Shown piece by piece: positions 49,816-58,594 of a stretch of 64,000 nt of DNA; within the stretch, counting starts at the first letter, position 1, and each line of letters opens with the position of its first letter. The stretch is taken from assembly GCA_016937945.1 (NCBI GenBank), contig JAFGVP010000025.1:24284-88283 (forward strand), given 5' to 3'. The notes under the pieces were generated by a model. It had not been told where the DNA came from and did not search any database. It saw only the letters and a list, made by a program, of their open reading frames with translations. This stretch comes from Pontiellaceae bacterium (GTDB taxonomy: Bacteria; Verrucomicrobiota; Kiritimatiellia; Kiritimatiellales; Pontiellaceae). A program made the position numbers and the translations under genes.

Positions 49816-52614
49816 CTACGGCGAGACGGTTCGATAGAATGCCCGGTCAGCAGGTGCATTGGTGTCAATGAACGTCGCCTCTCCGGTTCCGGGACCGGTC
49901 AGCATTCCAATATCCTGCCACGACTCTTCCATCAGATTCATTGTCTGTTGTACGCGATAGCGGTAACCGGAGGCCGCAGGAAAATCGAGACGCAACCCCT
50001 CCGGCGTATTCCCCAGTTTGATACCCGAGGGACTGGGCACTGCGGACGGAACCGAGATGATCAAATCACTGAATTTAAAATCCTGGCCATCTCCCGGAGT
50101 CGCCGGACCGTTCGTTCGGAAGAATGTCACCCCGGTAATTGGCGCCCCCGAAACCTGCCCGCTGAAGCTTGCCCCCGTTGCCAGATCGCTAAATGTATAA
50201 TCGGTATCGCTGGTCAGCGTGAACCGGTAGTTGACCCTTTGCAGATAGGCATATTTGAAATTTACCGCGCTACCTGTGGAGGTAACGTCGTCACTGAACC
50301 AACCGTTATTGGAATTGGCTTCATTGCCGTTATGCCAATAGCTGAACACGGAATTCCCTTCGGCATCTTCCAGCTGGAATCCGTTGCGGTTCCCTGTATC
50401 CAGATTGTTGAACTGAAGCTGGACCTCCAATGAACTGCCGACGGGCAGCGGCATGGCAAACGTTCGGGAGGCGGTGGATTGGCCGCTGGCGGTGTTGTTC
50501 CAGATCGTAAACATCGGTTGCGCATCACCGCTGATATAGTTGCCACCACCGGCAAGACGGAATACCCATGGTTCAAAGCCAAAGCCTTGATTACCGACAA
50601 ACCCCGACGCGGGACTATAGTTGGCGGCGGAATCCTCGGCGAGGATACCATTGGTATTGCCGATGAGATGGAGATGGGCGACCTGACTGTAGGCGCTGGC
50701 TACCGGGTTGGAGGCAACGACCCAATAGTAACCCTCATCACCGGCTTCAAGATTGTATCGTGTGAGCGTTATGTCGTTGGCTCCGGGGATTGGATGGTTA
50801 TCATGATACCACTGGTAGGTGATCGGCATTCCATTCGTGGCTAACACGCTGAAATCAACTGTATTTCCCGCCGCCGAAACCCGGTTCGCGGGTTGGGTTG
50901 CGAAGACCGGCGCAAGGGAATCTGAACGGTCGGGCACCACCTGCAGCGCAACCATCGAGCTGATGCAATCCCACGATAACAGGTTGTACGAAGTCGGCGT
51001 TTGGTGGAGCCATTCGCACCAGGACAGATTATCGGTGGTGCGGCGCACATTCCATGCGGCGTCGGCATTTGCCTGCAACCACGGCAGGTAGAGGTATTGA
51101 TAATTCCGGTTCATCATGAACTTCGCGATCCATCGCATGCCAATGGCGTTGAAGCCGGAGTTGTTGTTATCCGGCCCGTATTCGAACATGATCTTGTATC
51201 CATCCGGGCCTTCGTTGCCCATATTGTTCATCGTATAGTCTGCGGCGAGCACCGCACTGGCCACATCACCGAGCAAATCCGCTGCTGCGACGAATGTCCC
51301 CTGATTGTACGTGGTTGCGAAGGTTTCCAACGTACCGTTTATCTTGATGCCGTCGTAGACCGCGCCATTGGACGAATTGAACAGGACCGCCTTTTGCCAG
51401 TCGTAGATATCCTGCGCCTTGGTGAGATAGCCTGTATCGCCGAGTGCTTCATAAAGGTAGTAGGCAGCGATGACGGCCGGACCGTTGACGGCGGCGTTCT
51501 TTTCCGCGTTGGTCGTCCTCCAATACAAGCCACCGCCCAAAGCGGAGTCCCAAGCCCGCGCATACATCATATCGAAGTTGGCCTTGGCGATGGATCTGTA
51601 GGTTGTGTTGCCTGTATGCTGATACCCGCGCAAATAGGCAATGCATGCCCACATGATGTCGTCGTTGAATTCATTCCAGGACCAGTACGTTCCATTATCG
51701 TTGCTGAAACCGTTCAAGAGGTTGTTGATGATTAAGAGGTAATTTGGAGAGGGATTTCGTTCATAAGCATCAATCGCTCCTTCAATCTCTTCCGCTTGTC
51801 CCCAGAAATAGTTCGCCCCGCTTCCCGGGTTATACTGGCTCACCGTATAATGCGCTTTCCCGGCAGCAAAGACCGAATAGAACGCCGCATTGTAGGCGTC
51901 AAACGCAGCCCGGGCCCGTGACGACTCTTCAGAGGTTATAGCGAGGGAGGTAAACTTAAAATCCTGACCGCCGGAGAGAGGCGTTGACGATCGATTTTCC
52001 CTTAAAAACCTTACCTGGCTGATTGATCCCGAAATCGTGCCGCTGATACTTGCACCGGTGGACAAGTCGGTAAACGTATAATTTGTGGCGCTGTTCAACG
52101 TGAAGGCAAACGAGTCCAGTTGTGCGTAATCATAGGCAAAGCCCGAAGCAGTGCCGTCGGTCACCACCGCATCCGTGTAATGTCCGTCCAGATTATCGCC
52201 CCCCTGATGCCAATAGCTGAAAAGCACATTTCCCGAAGCATCCAGAAACTGAAATGCATTCCGGTTCGGAGCGGATGCGGAAGCCGGATCAAGAACATTC
52301 ATCATGAGCTGAACAGAAAAGGTCTGCCCCGCAGACAACCCGCTGTTCAACGAACGAACGGCCCACGACGAGGAATTCGGGATACTATTCCAGATGGCGA
52401 AGGTTGCAGGCGGACCGGAGCTGATATATTTGCCGCCGCCATCGGTGCCGGTTGCCCACGGCCCGAATCCGAATCCCTCGTTACCCGAGAAACTGCGGTA
52501 GCTTTGCGCCGCATCAAAAGCATTTGTCACGATTTGAGCAGATGCGTTTCCGGCAGTACCGGAAAAAACGACGAACACAAGAGTGATCACTGCAGTGAAT
52601 TTGAGCAAGTACAT
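49816..52614 (-). CDS. GH76 alpha-1,6-mannanase with Ig-like domain and two copies of a new module
   Basis: 932 aa from the ATG at 52614 (a GTG at 52671 is possible; neither has a strong site). The signal peptide ends near ASAQ. Order: module copy 1 (~40-226, NEGFGFGPWATGTDGGGKYI, FSYWHQGGD), GH76 (~230-590) with catalytic D318-D319 in NEFNDDIMWAC, an Ig-like domain (~600-680, WYHDNHPIPGANDITLTRYN), module copy 2 (~690-870, NQGFGFEPWVFRLAGGGNYI, FSYWHNGNE), and the export spacer YRYRVQQTMNLMEESWQDIG. It should cut alpha-1,6-mannan backbones outside the cell. It is just downstream of the second TonB-like gene (59-bp gap) on the same strand. Confidence 0.8.
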   Translation of the reverse strand: MYLLKFTAVITLVFVVFSGTAGNASAQIVTNAFDAAQSYRSFSGNEGFGFGPWATGTDGGGKYISSGPPATFAIWNSIPNSSSWAVRSLNSGLSAGQTFSVQLMMNVLDPASASAPNRNAFQFLDASGNVLFSYWHQGGDNLDGHYTDAVVTDGTASGFAYDYAQLDSFAFTLNSATNYTFTDLSTGASISGTISGSISQVRFLRENRSSTPLSGGQDFKFTSLAITSEESSRARAAFDAYNAAFYSVFAAGKAHYTVSQYNPGSGANYFWGQAEEIEGAIDAYERNPSPNYLLIINNLLNGFSNDNGTYWSWNEFNDDIMWACIAYLRGYQHTGNTTYRSIAKANFDMMYARAWDSALGGGLYWRTTNAEKNAAVNGPAVIAAYYLYEALGDTGYLTKAQDIYDWQKAVLFNSSNGAVYDGIKINGTLETFATTYNQGTFVAAADLLGDVASAVLAADYTMNNMGNEGPDGYKIMFEYGPDNNNSGFNAIGMRWIAKFMMNRNYQYLYLPWLQANADAAWNVRRTTDNLSWCEWLHQTPTSYNLLSWDCISSMVALQVVPDRSDSLAPVFATQPANRVSAAGNTVDFSVLATNGMPITYQWYHDNHPIPGANDITLTRYNLEAGDEGYYWVVASNPVASAYSQVAHLHLIGNTNGILAEDSAANYSPASGFVGNQGFGFEPWVFRLAGGGNYISGDAQPMFTIWNNTASGQSTASRTFAMPLPVGSSLEVQLQFNNLDTGNRNGFQLEDAEGNSVFSYWHNGNEANSNNGWFSDDVTSTGSAVNFKYAYLQRVNYRFTLTSDTDYTFSDLATGASFSGQVSGAPITGVTFFRTNGPATPGDGQDFKFSDLIISVPSAVPSPSGIKLGNTPEGLRLDFPAASGYRYRVQQTMNLMEESWQDIGMLTGPGTGEATFIDTNAPADRAFYRTVSP

Positions 52615-52673
52615 GGTCGATGCTTTCTTATTCCCTGAAACCTTCGGTATTTTGCAGGCGGAGACTTTCACGC

Positions 52674-53885
52674 TTAACGGCGCCCATCCACAGAGACGGA
52701 ACCGAATGACGGGCCGTCGGCTCGGGCCCAGGACGAATTAATTTCCATCTGGCTCAGGACTTTATCGGGGATCTCAGCCATCTTGAAAATCGGAAGAATC
52801 GGACGTTCAATGGAGGAAGGTTCTTTTGTATCGGGATTCACGAATGTCTCAAGCGAAACCGGATATTTAACCCCTTGCTTCTGAATATACAGCTGACAGA
52901 AAAAATATCCGCCCGGTTCTTCCCCGATAAGCACTTCCATGGGAACCGGCTTCCCTTTCTGCAGGTAAAACCAATCGCCGATTACGCAGCCCTTTCCTCC
53001 GTCATAACTCTGGTATTTTTCGTTTTCCGGATCACTGCTTTGCCAGTCGCCCAGCATTCCAAAGGAAGCATCAATCACAATATCCTTTTTCACCCGGACC
53101 ACCATGATGTCATCCGCGCGACCGACAAAACGATACTTTCCGCTTTCAGGCGCCGTGATCTGTCCGCGGTACCAGGCAACCCACTCCATCGGCTGAACCT
53201 GATCCTGCACTCCGAAGGCCTTTGGCGCTTCGTCCGCACGAATCTGGGGAATCATGAAAGAGGATGCATATTTTTCGCGCGGTGCCATGAAATAGTCATC
53301 CAGACGGCCGGCATTCCAACCGTTGATAAAGCGAGCCACGGCCGCCCTGTACAACCGTCTGGATTCCTGAAAATGGGGATCGTCCCATTCTCCATTGGCC
53401 GCATTAAACAATTTCCCGATTTCCGAAAGCTCGCCGTTTTTGGTCTGTTTCAGATCGTAGAAGCGGCCGACAAACTCGTCGCCTTTTCCTCTGCGGTTGC
53501 TGCCGAACACATCCATATCAAACTCAAATCCCGGACTGCCGAGGCCGCCGCCGGCGCCGGCGCCCATCCCTCCCGGAACCCCGACAATTTCCGGCATGGT
53601 GATTGTGACGTTTTTCAGGGTCGGTTTCGCAATTATGTTCTGTCGAAGTTTGGGAGCCTGGGTCTTTTTCTGATTCTTGACCGGAACCTGCAGCTTGCGC
53701 AGTTTCATTTGCGGACGCGAAACATCTGTTCCGACAAACCCCGGATCCGGCTTTATGTACACCCTGACCGCCACGAAGGTGACTGCCACGACAGCAAGCA
53801 ACGCATGAATCAGGACACTCACGGCAAATGCACTGGATTTTTTATGGCAGAGGAAGAATCTCTTCTGCTGCGTTTTGTCCTTCAT
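52674..53885 (-). CDS. TonB-like N-terminus fused to a PA14-like domain (copy 2)
   Basis: 403 aa from the ATG at 53885 (TGAGTGA site). It is a close paralogue of the protein at 22476-23669: the same membrane helix with S-x3-H (AVSVLIHALLAVVAVT), the same linker (MKLRKLQVPVKNQKKTQAPK), Gly-rich turn (GGMGAGAGGGLGSPGF), MAPREKYASSFMIPQI, and PA14-like part (YRGQITAPESGKYRFVGRAD). The GxGxG turn and PA14 regions are nearly unchanged by eye. The two sit beside different glycan genes, here GH76. TonB-like membrane anchoring without a TonB C-terminal domain is the main point. Confidence 0.65.
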   Translation of the reverse strand: MKDKTQQKRFFLCHKKSSAFAVSVLIHALLAVVAVTFVAVRVYIKPDPGFVGTDVSRPQMKLRKLQVPVKNQKKTQAPKLRQNIIAKPTLKNVTITMPEIVGVPGGMGAGAGGGLGSPGFEFDMDVFGSNRRGKGDEFVGRFYDLKQTKNGELSEIGKLFNAANGEWDDPHFQESRRLYRAAVARFINGWNAGRLDDYFMAPREKYASSFMIPQIRADEAPKAFGVQDQVQPMEWVAWYRGQITAPESGKYRFVGRADDIMVVRVKKDIVIDASFGMLGDWQSSDPENEKYQSYDGGKGCVIGDWFYLQKGKPVPMEVLIGEEPGGYFFCQLYIQKQGVKYPVSLETFVNPDTKEPSSIERPILPIFKMAEIPDKVLSQMEINSSWARADGPSFGSVSVDGRR

Positions 53886-53921
53886 ATCAATCACTCAGAA
53901 AAATAGAAAAGTGCGAAATTA

Positions 53922-53951
53922 AACAGGATCCTGCGGAAGCAGGATCCTGTT
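53922..53951 (-). terminator. perfect 13-bp hairpin after a PEP-CTERM gene
   Basis: AACAGGATCCTGC, loop GGAA, and its exact complement. It is 25 bp after the PEP-CTERM stop on the minus strand. The T-run after it is short, so termination may be partial and could set the ratio with the downstream TonB-like gene. Confidence 0.7.
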
Positions 53952-53976
53952 GATTCAATGCGACAGCATGAACAGC

Positions 53977-54765
53977 TTACCTCATCAGACGGCGACGCAA
54001 GAACAGCGCACCAAGACCAAACGCCCCGACCAGACTGATCGTGGCCGGCTCCGGAATCACTGACAGGTTGTCAAACCGCTGATCACTGCCATCGCCGCCG
54101 GCGGTAAAGACCTGAATACCGTCAATGGATGAACCGGTGAATGTACCGCTCCAGGATTCAAGAAAAGCACCAGGATTGGGATTGTTGTCTCCACCCTGTG
54201 CGAAACCGGGGTTGCTCCCCGCCGTGATGCTCATTGAGTAGGAGTTGGCGCCGGTAAGCGTGAATGCGACTTGGATAATATCACCGCCGTTCCACCGCAT
54301 CGAGGTATCCGTATACCCCGCCGAAGCCGTATCGGTATGCGACCAATAATCACCCCCGCCAAGAAACGAAAATTCAGCCTCGGTGGTGATTCCATCCAGC
54401 AACCGAATGCCCACTCTTTCTCCGCTAGCGATGTTAGCATAGGTATAATCGATTGAAACAGACTGCCCCACCGTCAGGGCGCCGCCGGCATATGTATGGG
54501 TTGCCTGAGTTTCGCTAAACCCTCCATCCACAGACGCATCCCGATCCCAAATAGCCCACATGCCCACGTTGCCATCGTAAGAATCGCCTTGGTAAAAGCT
54601 TCTGTCAGCCCCGCCAAAACCGGTCACCGTCCAGACATCCGTATCACCATTTCCATCCGGTGCCGATCCAGGACTGTCGGACGCCGAATACGACGCCAAC
54701 ATGGACGCGTTAGCAACTGAGGCAACCATGCACCCCATCATTAATAGCAAGCTTACTTGTTTCAT
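53977..54765 (-). CDS. PEP-CTERM protein carrying the shared module
   Basis: 262 aa from the ATG at 54765 (AAAGGAG 8-10 bp upstream); the frame runs on to 54831 without a site. After the signal peptide (MKQVSLLLMMGCMVASVANA) one module covers ~25-235: MWAIWDRDASVDGG, LTVGQSVSIDYTYANIASG, VGIRLLDG, FTLTGANSYSMSI, and GSSIDGIQVFTAGGDGSDQR. It ends in VIPEPATISLVGAFGLGALF and RRR, a full PEP-CTERM. It would be anchored by an exosortase. A paralogue without the sorting signal lies upstream (54857-56614). Confidence 0.8.
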   Translation of the reverse strand: MKQVSLLLMMGCMVASVANASMLASYSASDSPGSAPDGNGDTDVWTVTGFGGADRSFYQGDSYDGNVGMWAIWDRDASVDGGFSETQATHTYAGGALTVGQSVSIDYTYANIASGERVGIRLLDGITTEAEFSFLGGGDYWSHTDTASAGYTDTSMRWNGGDIIQVAFTLTGANSYSMSITAGSNPGFAQGGDNNPNPGAFLESWSGTFTGSSIDGIQVFTAGGDGSDQRFDNLSVIPEPATISLVGAFGLGALFLRRRLMR

Positions 54766-54856
54766 ACTGTATTCTCCTTTTGTTTGTTTTCGCCTACATC
54801 TCTTCGGGAGATGGGACAAATTGAAGGCCATGCCCAGGACAGCCCATCCGGACCTG

Positions 54857-56614
54857 TTACAACTTGATGCGGAAAAACGCCGCTGAATTCGTGGCAGGCC
54901 TTGTTTGAGGATTGTCCTGATTTGCAGAATTGATCCACTCCTCGGTTAAGGAGGGGGTCTCCTGCAATGTGCCGGAGCCGGTCCAGGAGATCTCCAAATT
55001 GGAACCGCCCATTGGCAGGATGTAGATGAAGCTTTCCGGCACCGTGTCGGAAAAACCCACCCCCTCAGCCGTTGCCGCCATGACGATATTGGTAAATTCA
55101 GATGCAGCCGTTCCGTCCCCGCAGCGCAGATGAACGCTGTCGAACGATACATTGTGAGAGAAGCTGAACGCCTTGCCGGCATTGACAGCATCGTCCTCCG
55201 GGAGGGAAAAGTCTGGATCCAGCCAGATCGTAACGTTGTCATTGGTGCCGTCAACAAACTCAATCTTCGAAACCATCGTATGCCACTCACCCAGCACCAC
55301 CGGTACCGCCGGTGTCAGGTTGGTAACAATCGTGTTTTCCACGTCAATGCTCCAGTTTGTGGAGACCCAGCCGTTGCCGATCAGCATGATTTCTTTACCG
55401 CCCCGATAGAAGTGCATACCGCCATAGGCGCCGCCCCCGCCGGTTTCGCCGTTCACATCATCAAACTTCATTGTAAAGCGGGAGTAGAGAGTGTTGGTCG
55501 ATGCGTCCCCGTAATTATCACTCAGCCATCCATTGGCGCTGGTCCAGATTGCGGAACCGGATCCTCCTCCACTCACACTGACAATGCCGTTTGTCGATTC
55601 AGCATATATTGCAGGCAGCGACGGATAGGTATCCACGGTAAACGTCCAGCTGGAGGAATAGGGGGTTGAGTGCTCATCGACAAGATTGACCTCGACATCG
55701 TGTACAGAACCCGGAGCAAACTCGACGGCCGGCTGATAGCTCATGATTAGGGAGTTGCTGCCCAATGCAAACGAGGGAGAAACCTCGGTACCGTCCAGCA
55801 GCATGGTCACATCGTTACTGCTGATGGTGTAGGCGCCGTAAACCACTTCCACCCCGACCGGCGAGGCGGCAGAAGCGGTCAAAGAGCCGTAACCGGGAAC
55901 AAAATTCTGAAACTGCGGGGAAGTCGCATCCGGAAGAATGGCAAGGTTGTCAAAATACTGATCACTGCCCCACCCTCCTTCGGTATAGATCTGAATCCCG
56001 TCAATGGCAGAACCGGTAAATGTTCCTGTCCAGAAATCGCTTTCATCACCTACAGAAGGATCATCCCCGCTGTTCGACCCACGGGTGACGCTCATGGAGT
56101 AAGCATCAACATCGGTCAGCGTGAAAACCACCTGAAACAGGTCTCCTCCGTCCCACTCCTTGTAGACACTCAGGAACTCATTGGTTCCCGTATCAAAATG
56201 GGAATAATCCTGTTCACCGCCAAGAAAGCCGAATTCCACTTCGGTCGTAGTTCCGCCAAGAAGGCGAATGCCGACTCTTTTACCGGAATCAATATTGGCA
56301 TTGGAATAGTCGATTGAAACAGATTGCCCCACCTCCAGCGCACCGCCGGCAAATGTATGCGTCGCATACGTTCCCTGTTCCGTATCGCCGGCATCCCAAA
56401 TGGCCCACACATGGGGATCACCATCATATGTCCCGCTCAAATAATTGCCGCCGTCGCCGGTCACCGTCCATACATCAACCGAGTTTTCATTCCCGTCCGG
56501 TGCCGATGCGGGGCTGGCCGAAGACGTATACGAAATAACCGTAGACGCATTCGCGACAGCTGCTGCCATACACATCGCAACCAACAAGAAGAACACTTCC
56601 TTCACGCTTTTCAT
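54857..56614 (-). CDS. secreted protein: shared module, Ig-like and LamG-like parts
   Basis: 585 aa from the ATG at 56614, behind AGGAGG at a proper distance; the GTG at 56620 is too close to it. Residues ~20-230 match the neighbouring PEP-CTERM protein closely (MAAAVANASTVISYTSSAS, GQSVSIDYSNANIDSGKRVG, SAIDGIQIYTEGGWGSDQYF). An Ig-like region (~235-335, YQPAVEFAPGSVHDVEVNL) and a beta-sandwich (~340-530, IWTSANGWLSDNYGDAST, IEFVDGTNDNVTIWLDPDFS) follow. The end (SLTEEWINSANQDNPQTRPA) is the export spacer without PEP-CTERM. It is 91 bp upstream of its paralogue. Confidence 0.65.
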   Translation of the reverse strand: MKSVKEVFFLLVAMCMAAAVANASTVISYTSSASPASAPDGNENSVDVWTVTGDGGNYLSGTYDGDPHVWAIWDAGDTEQGTYATHTFAGGALEVGQSVSIDYSNANIDSGKRVGIRLLGGTTTEVEFGFLGGEQDYSHFDTGTNEFLSVYKEWDGGDLFQVVFTLTDVDAYSMSVTRGSNSGDDPSVGDESDFWTGTFTGSAIDGIQIYTEGGWGSDQYFDNLAILPDATSPQFQNFVPGYGSLTASAASPVGVEVVYGAYTISSNDVTMLLDGTEVSPSFALGSNSLIMSYQPAVEFAPGSVHDVEVNLVDEHSTPYSSSWTFTVDTYPSLPAIYAESTNGIVSVSGGGSGSAIWTSANGWLSDNYGDASTNTLYSRFTMKFDDVNGETGGGGAYGGMHFYRGGKEIMLIGNGWVSTNWSIDVENTIVTNLTPAVPVVLGEWHTMVSKIEFVDGTNDNVTIWLDPDFSLPEDDAVNAGKAFSFSHNVSFDSVHLRCGDGTAASEFTNIVMAATAEGVGFSDTVPESFIYILPMGGSNLEISWTGSGTLQETPSLTEEWINSANQDNPQTRPATNSAAFFRIKL

Positions 56615-56883
56615 CTCCACTCCTCCTGATTTATCGTAGTTTCTGCTTCATCAGTTTCAGCTGACAAAATCCATTACACACTTCAGATGCAAAGCAACTC
56701 TCCCGGCAGCAAGAGCATGACCGCCGGATTCCGCTTTTCAGCGGATGAATTGAATGCTTCTCTATTTTTAAGGGCGAAATGACGGCGGTCGAACGGACAA
56801 AAAAAATCAGAAAAAAGATGAAGGGGCATCCGCCATGAGCGACGATGCACATACTTGCAGCGCGTGATCTCGGAAATGCAGTT

Positions 56884-58557
56884 TTACGGCGCGGTTATGC
56901 GGTAAAAGGCCTGATCGCCCGTCGGATCGGAATCCGTGAATTCAACGGCATAAAACGTTGCCTTGACGTTTTCCACATCATCCCACGCCTCGTTGAGATC
57001 GCTCGTTCGCTGGATGCGATACGACAGACAGGGTGTGACGGAAAAACGGATCTTCACGCCGGAATCGACCGTCGTAAAAGCCGCCGCAAGATTTTCAGGC
57101 GAGTATATCACGGGACCGTTAAAATTAAAGTCGTTGCCGTTGCTGCTCGTACCCGAACGGCCGTTTGCCCGCAAGAAGGTCACCCGACGAATGGCTCCGT
57201 CGGGCATGCTTCCGCTGATCTGCGCGCCCGTGGTGATGTCTTTAAAGGTGTAGGTAGAGGCACTGTTCAACGTGAACACAAAATCATTCATCTGACTGTA
57301 GTTATACGCAAAGCCGATCGCGGCATGCGTTCCGGTCGCATCCTTATAATGGCCGTCATTCACATCGCCGCCGACGTGATAATAGCTGAACAGCACGTTT
57401 CCAAGCGAATCAGCAAGCTGAAATGCGTTCGTGTTGCCGGAACCGTCCAGACTATTGAACCGGAGCTGGATAAAAAGAGACTGGCCGGACTCAAGCGGTT
57501 CTCGGAAAGACCGGGACGCAACCGAGGTTCCGTTGATGGCGGAATTCCAGATACCGAACTGCGGATTGTCACCGCCGCTGGCGTAGCTTCCGCCGCCGGG
57601 CGTATCAATCACCCAGGGCTCATAGCCGAATCCCTGATTTCCTGTGTACCCTTCAGCGGCATAGTTGACGGCCGAATCCTCGGCAATCAGGCCGTTCAGC
57701 GGATCGAGCCCGAATGCGAGCGCCTGCCCCCACTTCAGGGCATCAAACGGCAATCCACCGTTGAGCCACATGAATCCGCCGGTAATCCCGAGCGTTTCCT
57801 GCCAGTACCGCATTTTCGCCGTGACCTCCGGTGCGGAAGAGGTATTTCCCCACAATCCCGGATATACCTTTAATCCGCCGAAGGCGGCATTCCAATCGGC
57901 CGGATTGTTGTAGGCGCCGCCGTCATAGCACTGAAGATAGACCGCATCCACAGTTGCCCCCAGCTGCGCCTTTACGCTGCTCCAGAAACTCCGGGCCGTG
58001 TAGGGACACAGCGTTACCTTGAGCCCCATTCCGGCCAGCATTTCACCGAACGCCACGGCAGAATCCGTGTCATAGACATGCTCATCATCATACTGGATCG
58101 CGTCCACACCCGTTGCATTTTTCAGCGCGAGAAAATTGTCGTAGAGCACGCTTCCGGGAGCCGTACCGTTGCTGTCGACAAAACTCCGGATCGTATCAAA
58201 CGACAAATCTCCCCAGCCGCCGATGGCCATTTCAATCCGGTTAACGGCCGGACGGAGCGATGACAATAGACGCCCCCAGTCAGGATCGCCCACATAAATG
58301 CCGTCGACCACCACCCGCTTGTCATTAAAATAGAGATCTCCGTTTGGATAGACATGGAGCGCAAAAAGAAAAACCGTATTGAACCCGGATGCACGGGCCT
58401 CGGCAGTAACATCACTGGGCGGATATAGGTCATCACCGACATAGATCCCTTTCAGTGCGCCATCTCCGGTCAGCTCAACGGTATTGGCAGGAACGGCCAC
58501 AACACATCCCCACATTGCGATCGAAATTGAAACGATTTTCAAAGCTCTGTTTTTCAT
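56884..58557 (-). CDS. GH18-like protein with the shared module
   Basis: 557 aa from the ATG at 58557 (a TTG at 58563 is an alternative). After a signal peptide a TIM barrel covers ~30-290, with NRIEMAIGGWGDLSFDTIRS and the active-site strand VDAIQYDDEH. That strand fits DxxDxDxE with D152, D157 and the acid E159, but Gln155 replaces the second Asp. Residues ~300-490 are another copy of the module (NQGFGYEPWVIDTPGGGSYA, FSYYHVGGDVNDGHYKD, NGNDFNFNGPVIYS). The tail YRIQRTSDLNEAWDDVENV is the export spacer. GH18 enzymes split chitin or N-glycan cores; the changed residue leaves activity open. It is 37 bp downstream of the GH3 gene. Confidence 0.65.
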   Translation of the reverse strand: MKNRALKIVSISIAMWGCVVAVPANTVELTGDGALKGIYVGDDLYPPSDVTAEARASGFNTVFLFALHVYPNGDLYFNDKRVVVDGIYVGDPDWGRLLSSLRPAVNRIEMAIGGWGDLSFDTIRSFVDSNGTAPGSVLYDNFLALKNATGVDAIQYDDEHVYDTDSAVAFGEMLAGMGLKVTLCPYTARSFWSSVKAQLGATVDAVYLQCYDGGAYNNPADWNAAFGGLKVYPGLWGNTSSAPEVTAKMRYWQETLGITGGFMWLNGGLPFDALKWGQALAFGLDPLNGLIAEDSAVNYAAEGYTGNQGFGYEPWVIDTPGGGSYASGGDNPQFGIWNSAINGTSVASRSFREPLESGQSLFIQLRFNSLDGSGNTNAFQLADSLGNVLFSYYHVGGDVNDGHYKDATGTHAAIGFAYNYSQMNDFVFTLNSASTYTFKDITTGAQISGSMPDGAIRRVTFLRANGRSGTSSNGNDFNFNGPVIYSPENLAAAFTTVDSGVKIRFSVTPCLSYRIQRTSDLNEAWDDVENVKATFYAVEFTDSDPTGDQAFYRITAP

Positions 58558-58594
58558 AATCAACGTACTTTCTATTTAAATAGCAGGTGCCCTT

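Noticed and set aside
56845..57873. 342-codon open frame antisense to the GH18-like gene
   Set aside because: The GH18-like protein and the shared module on the minus strand explain the region.
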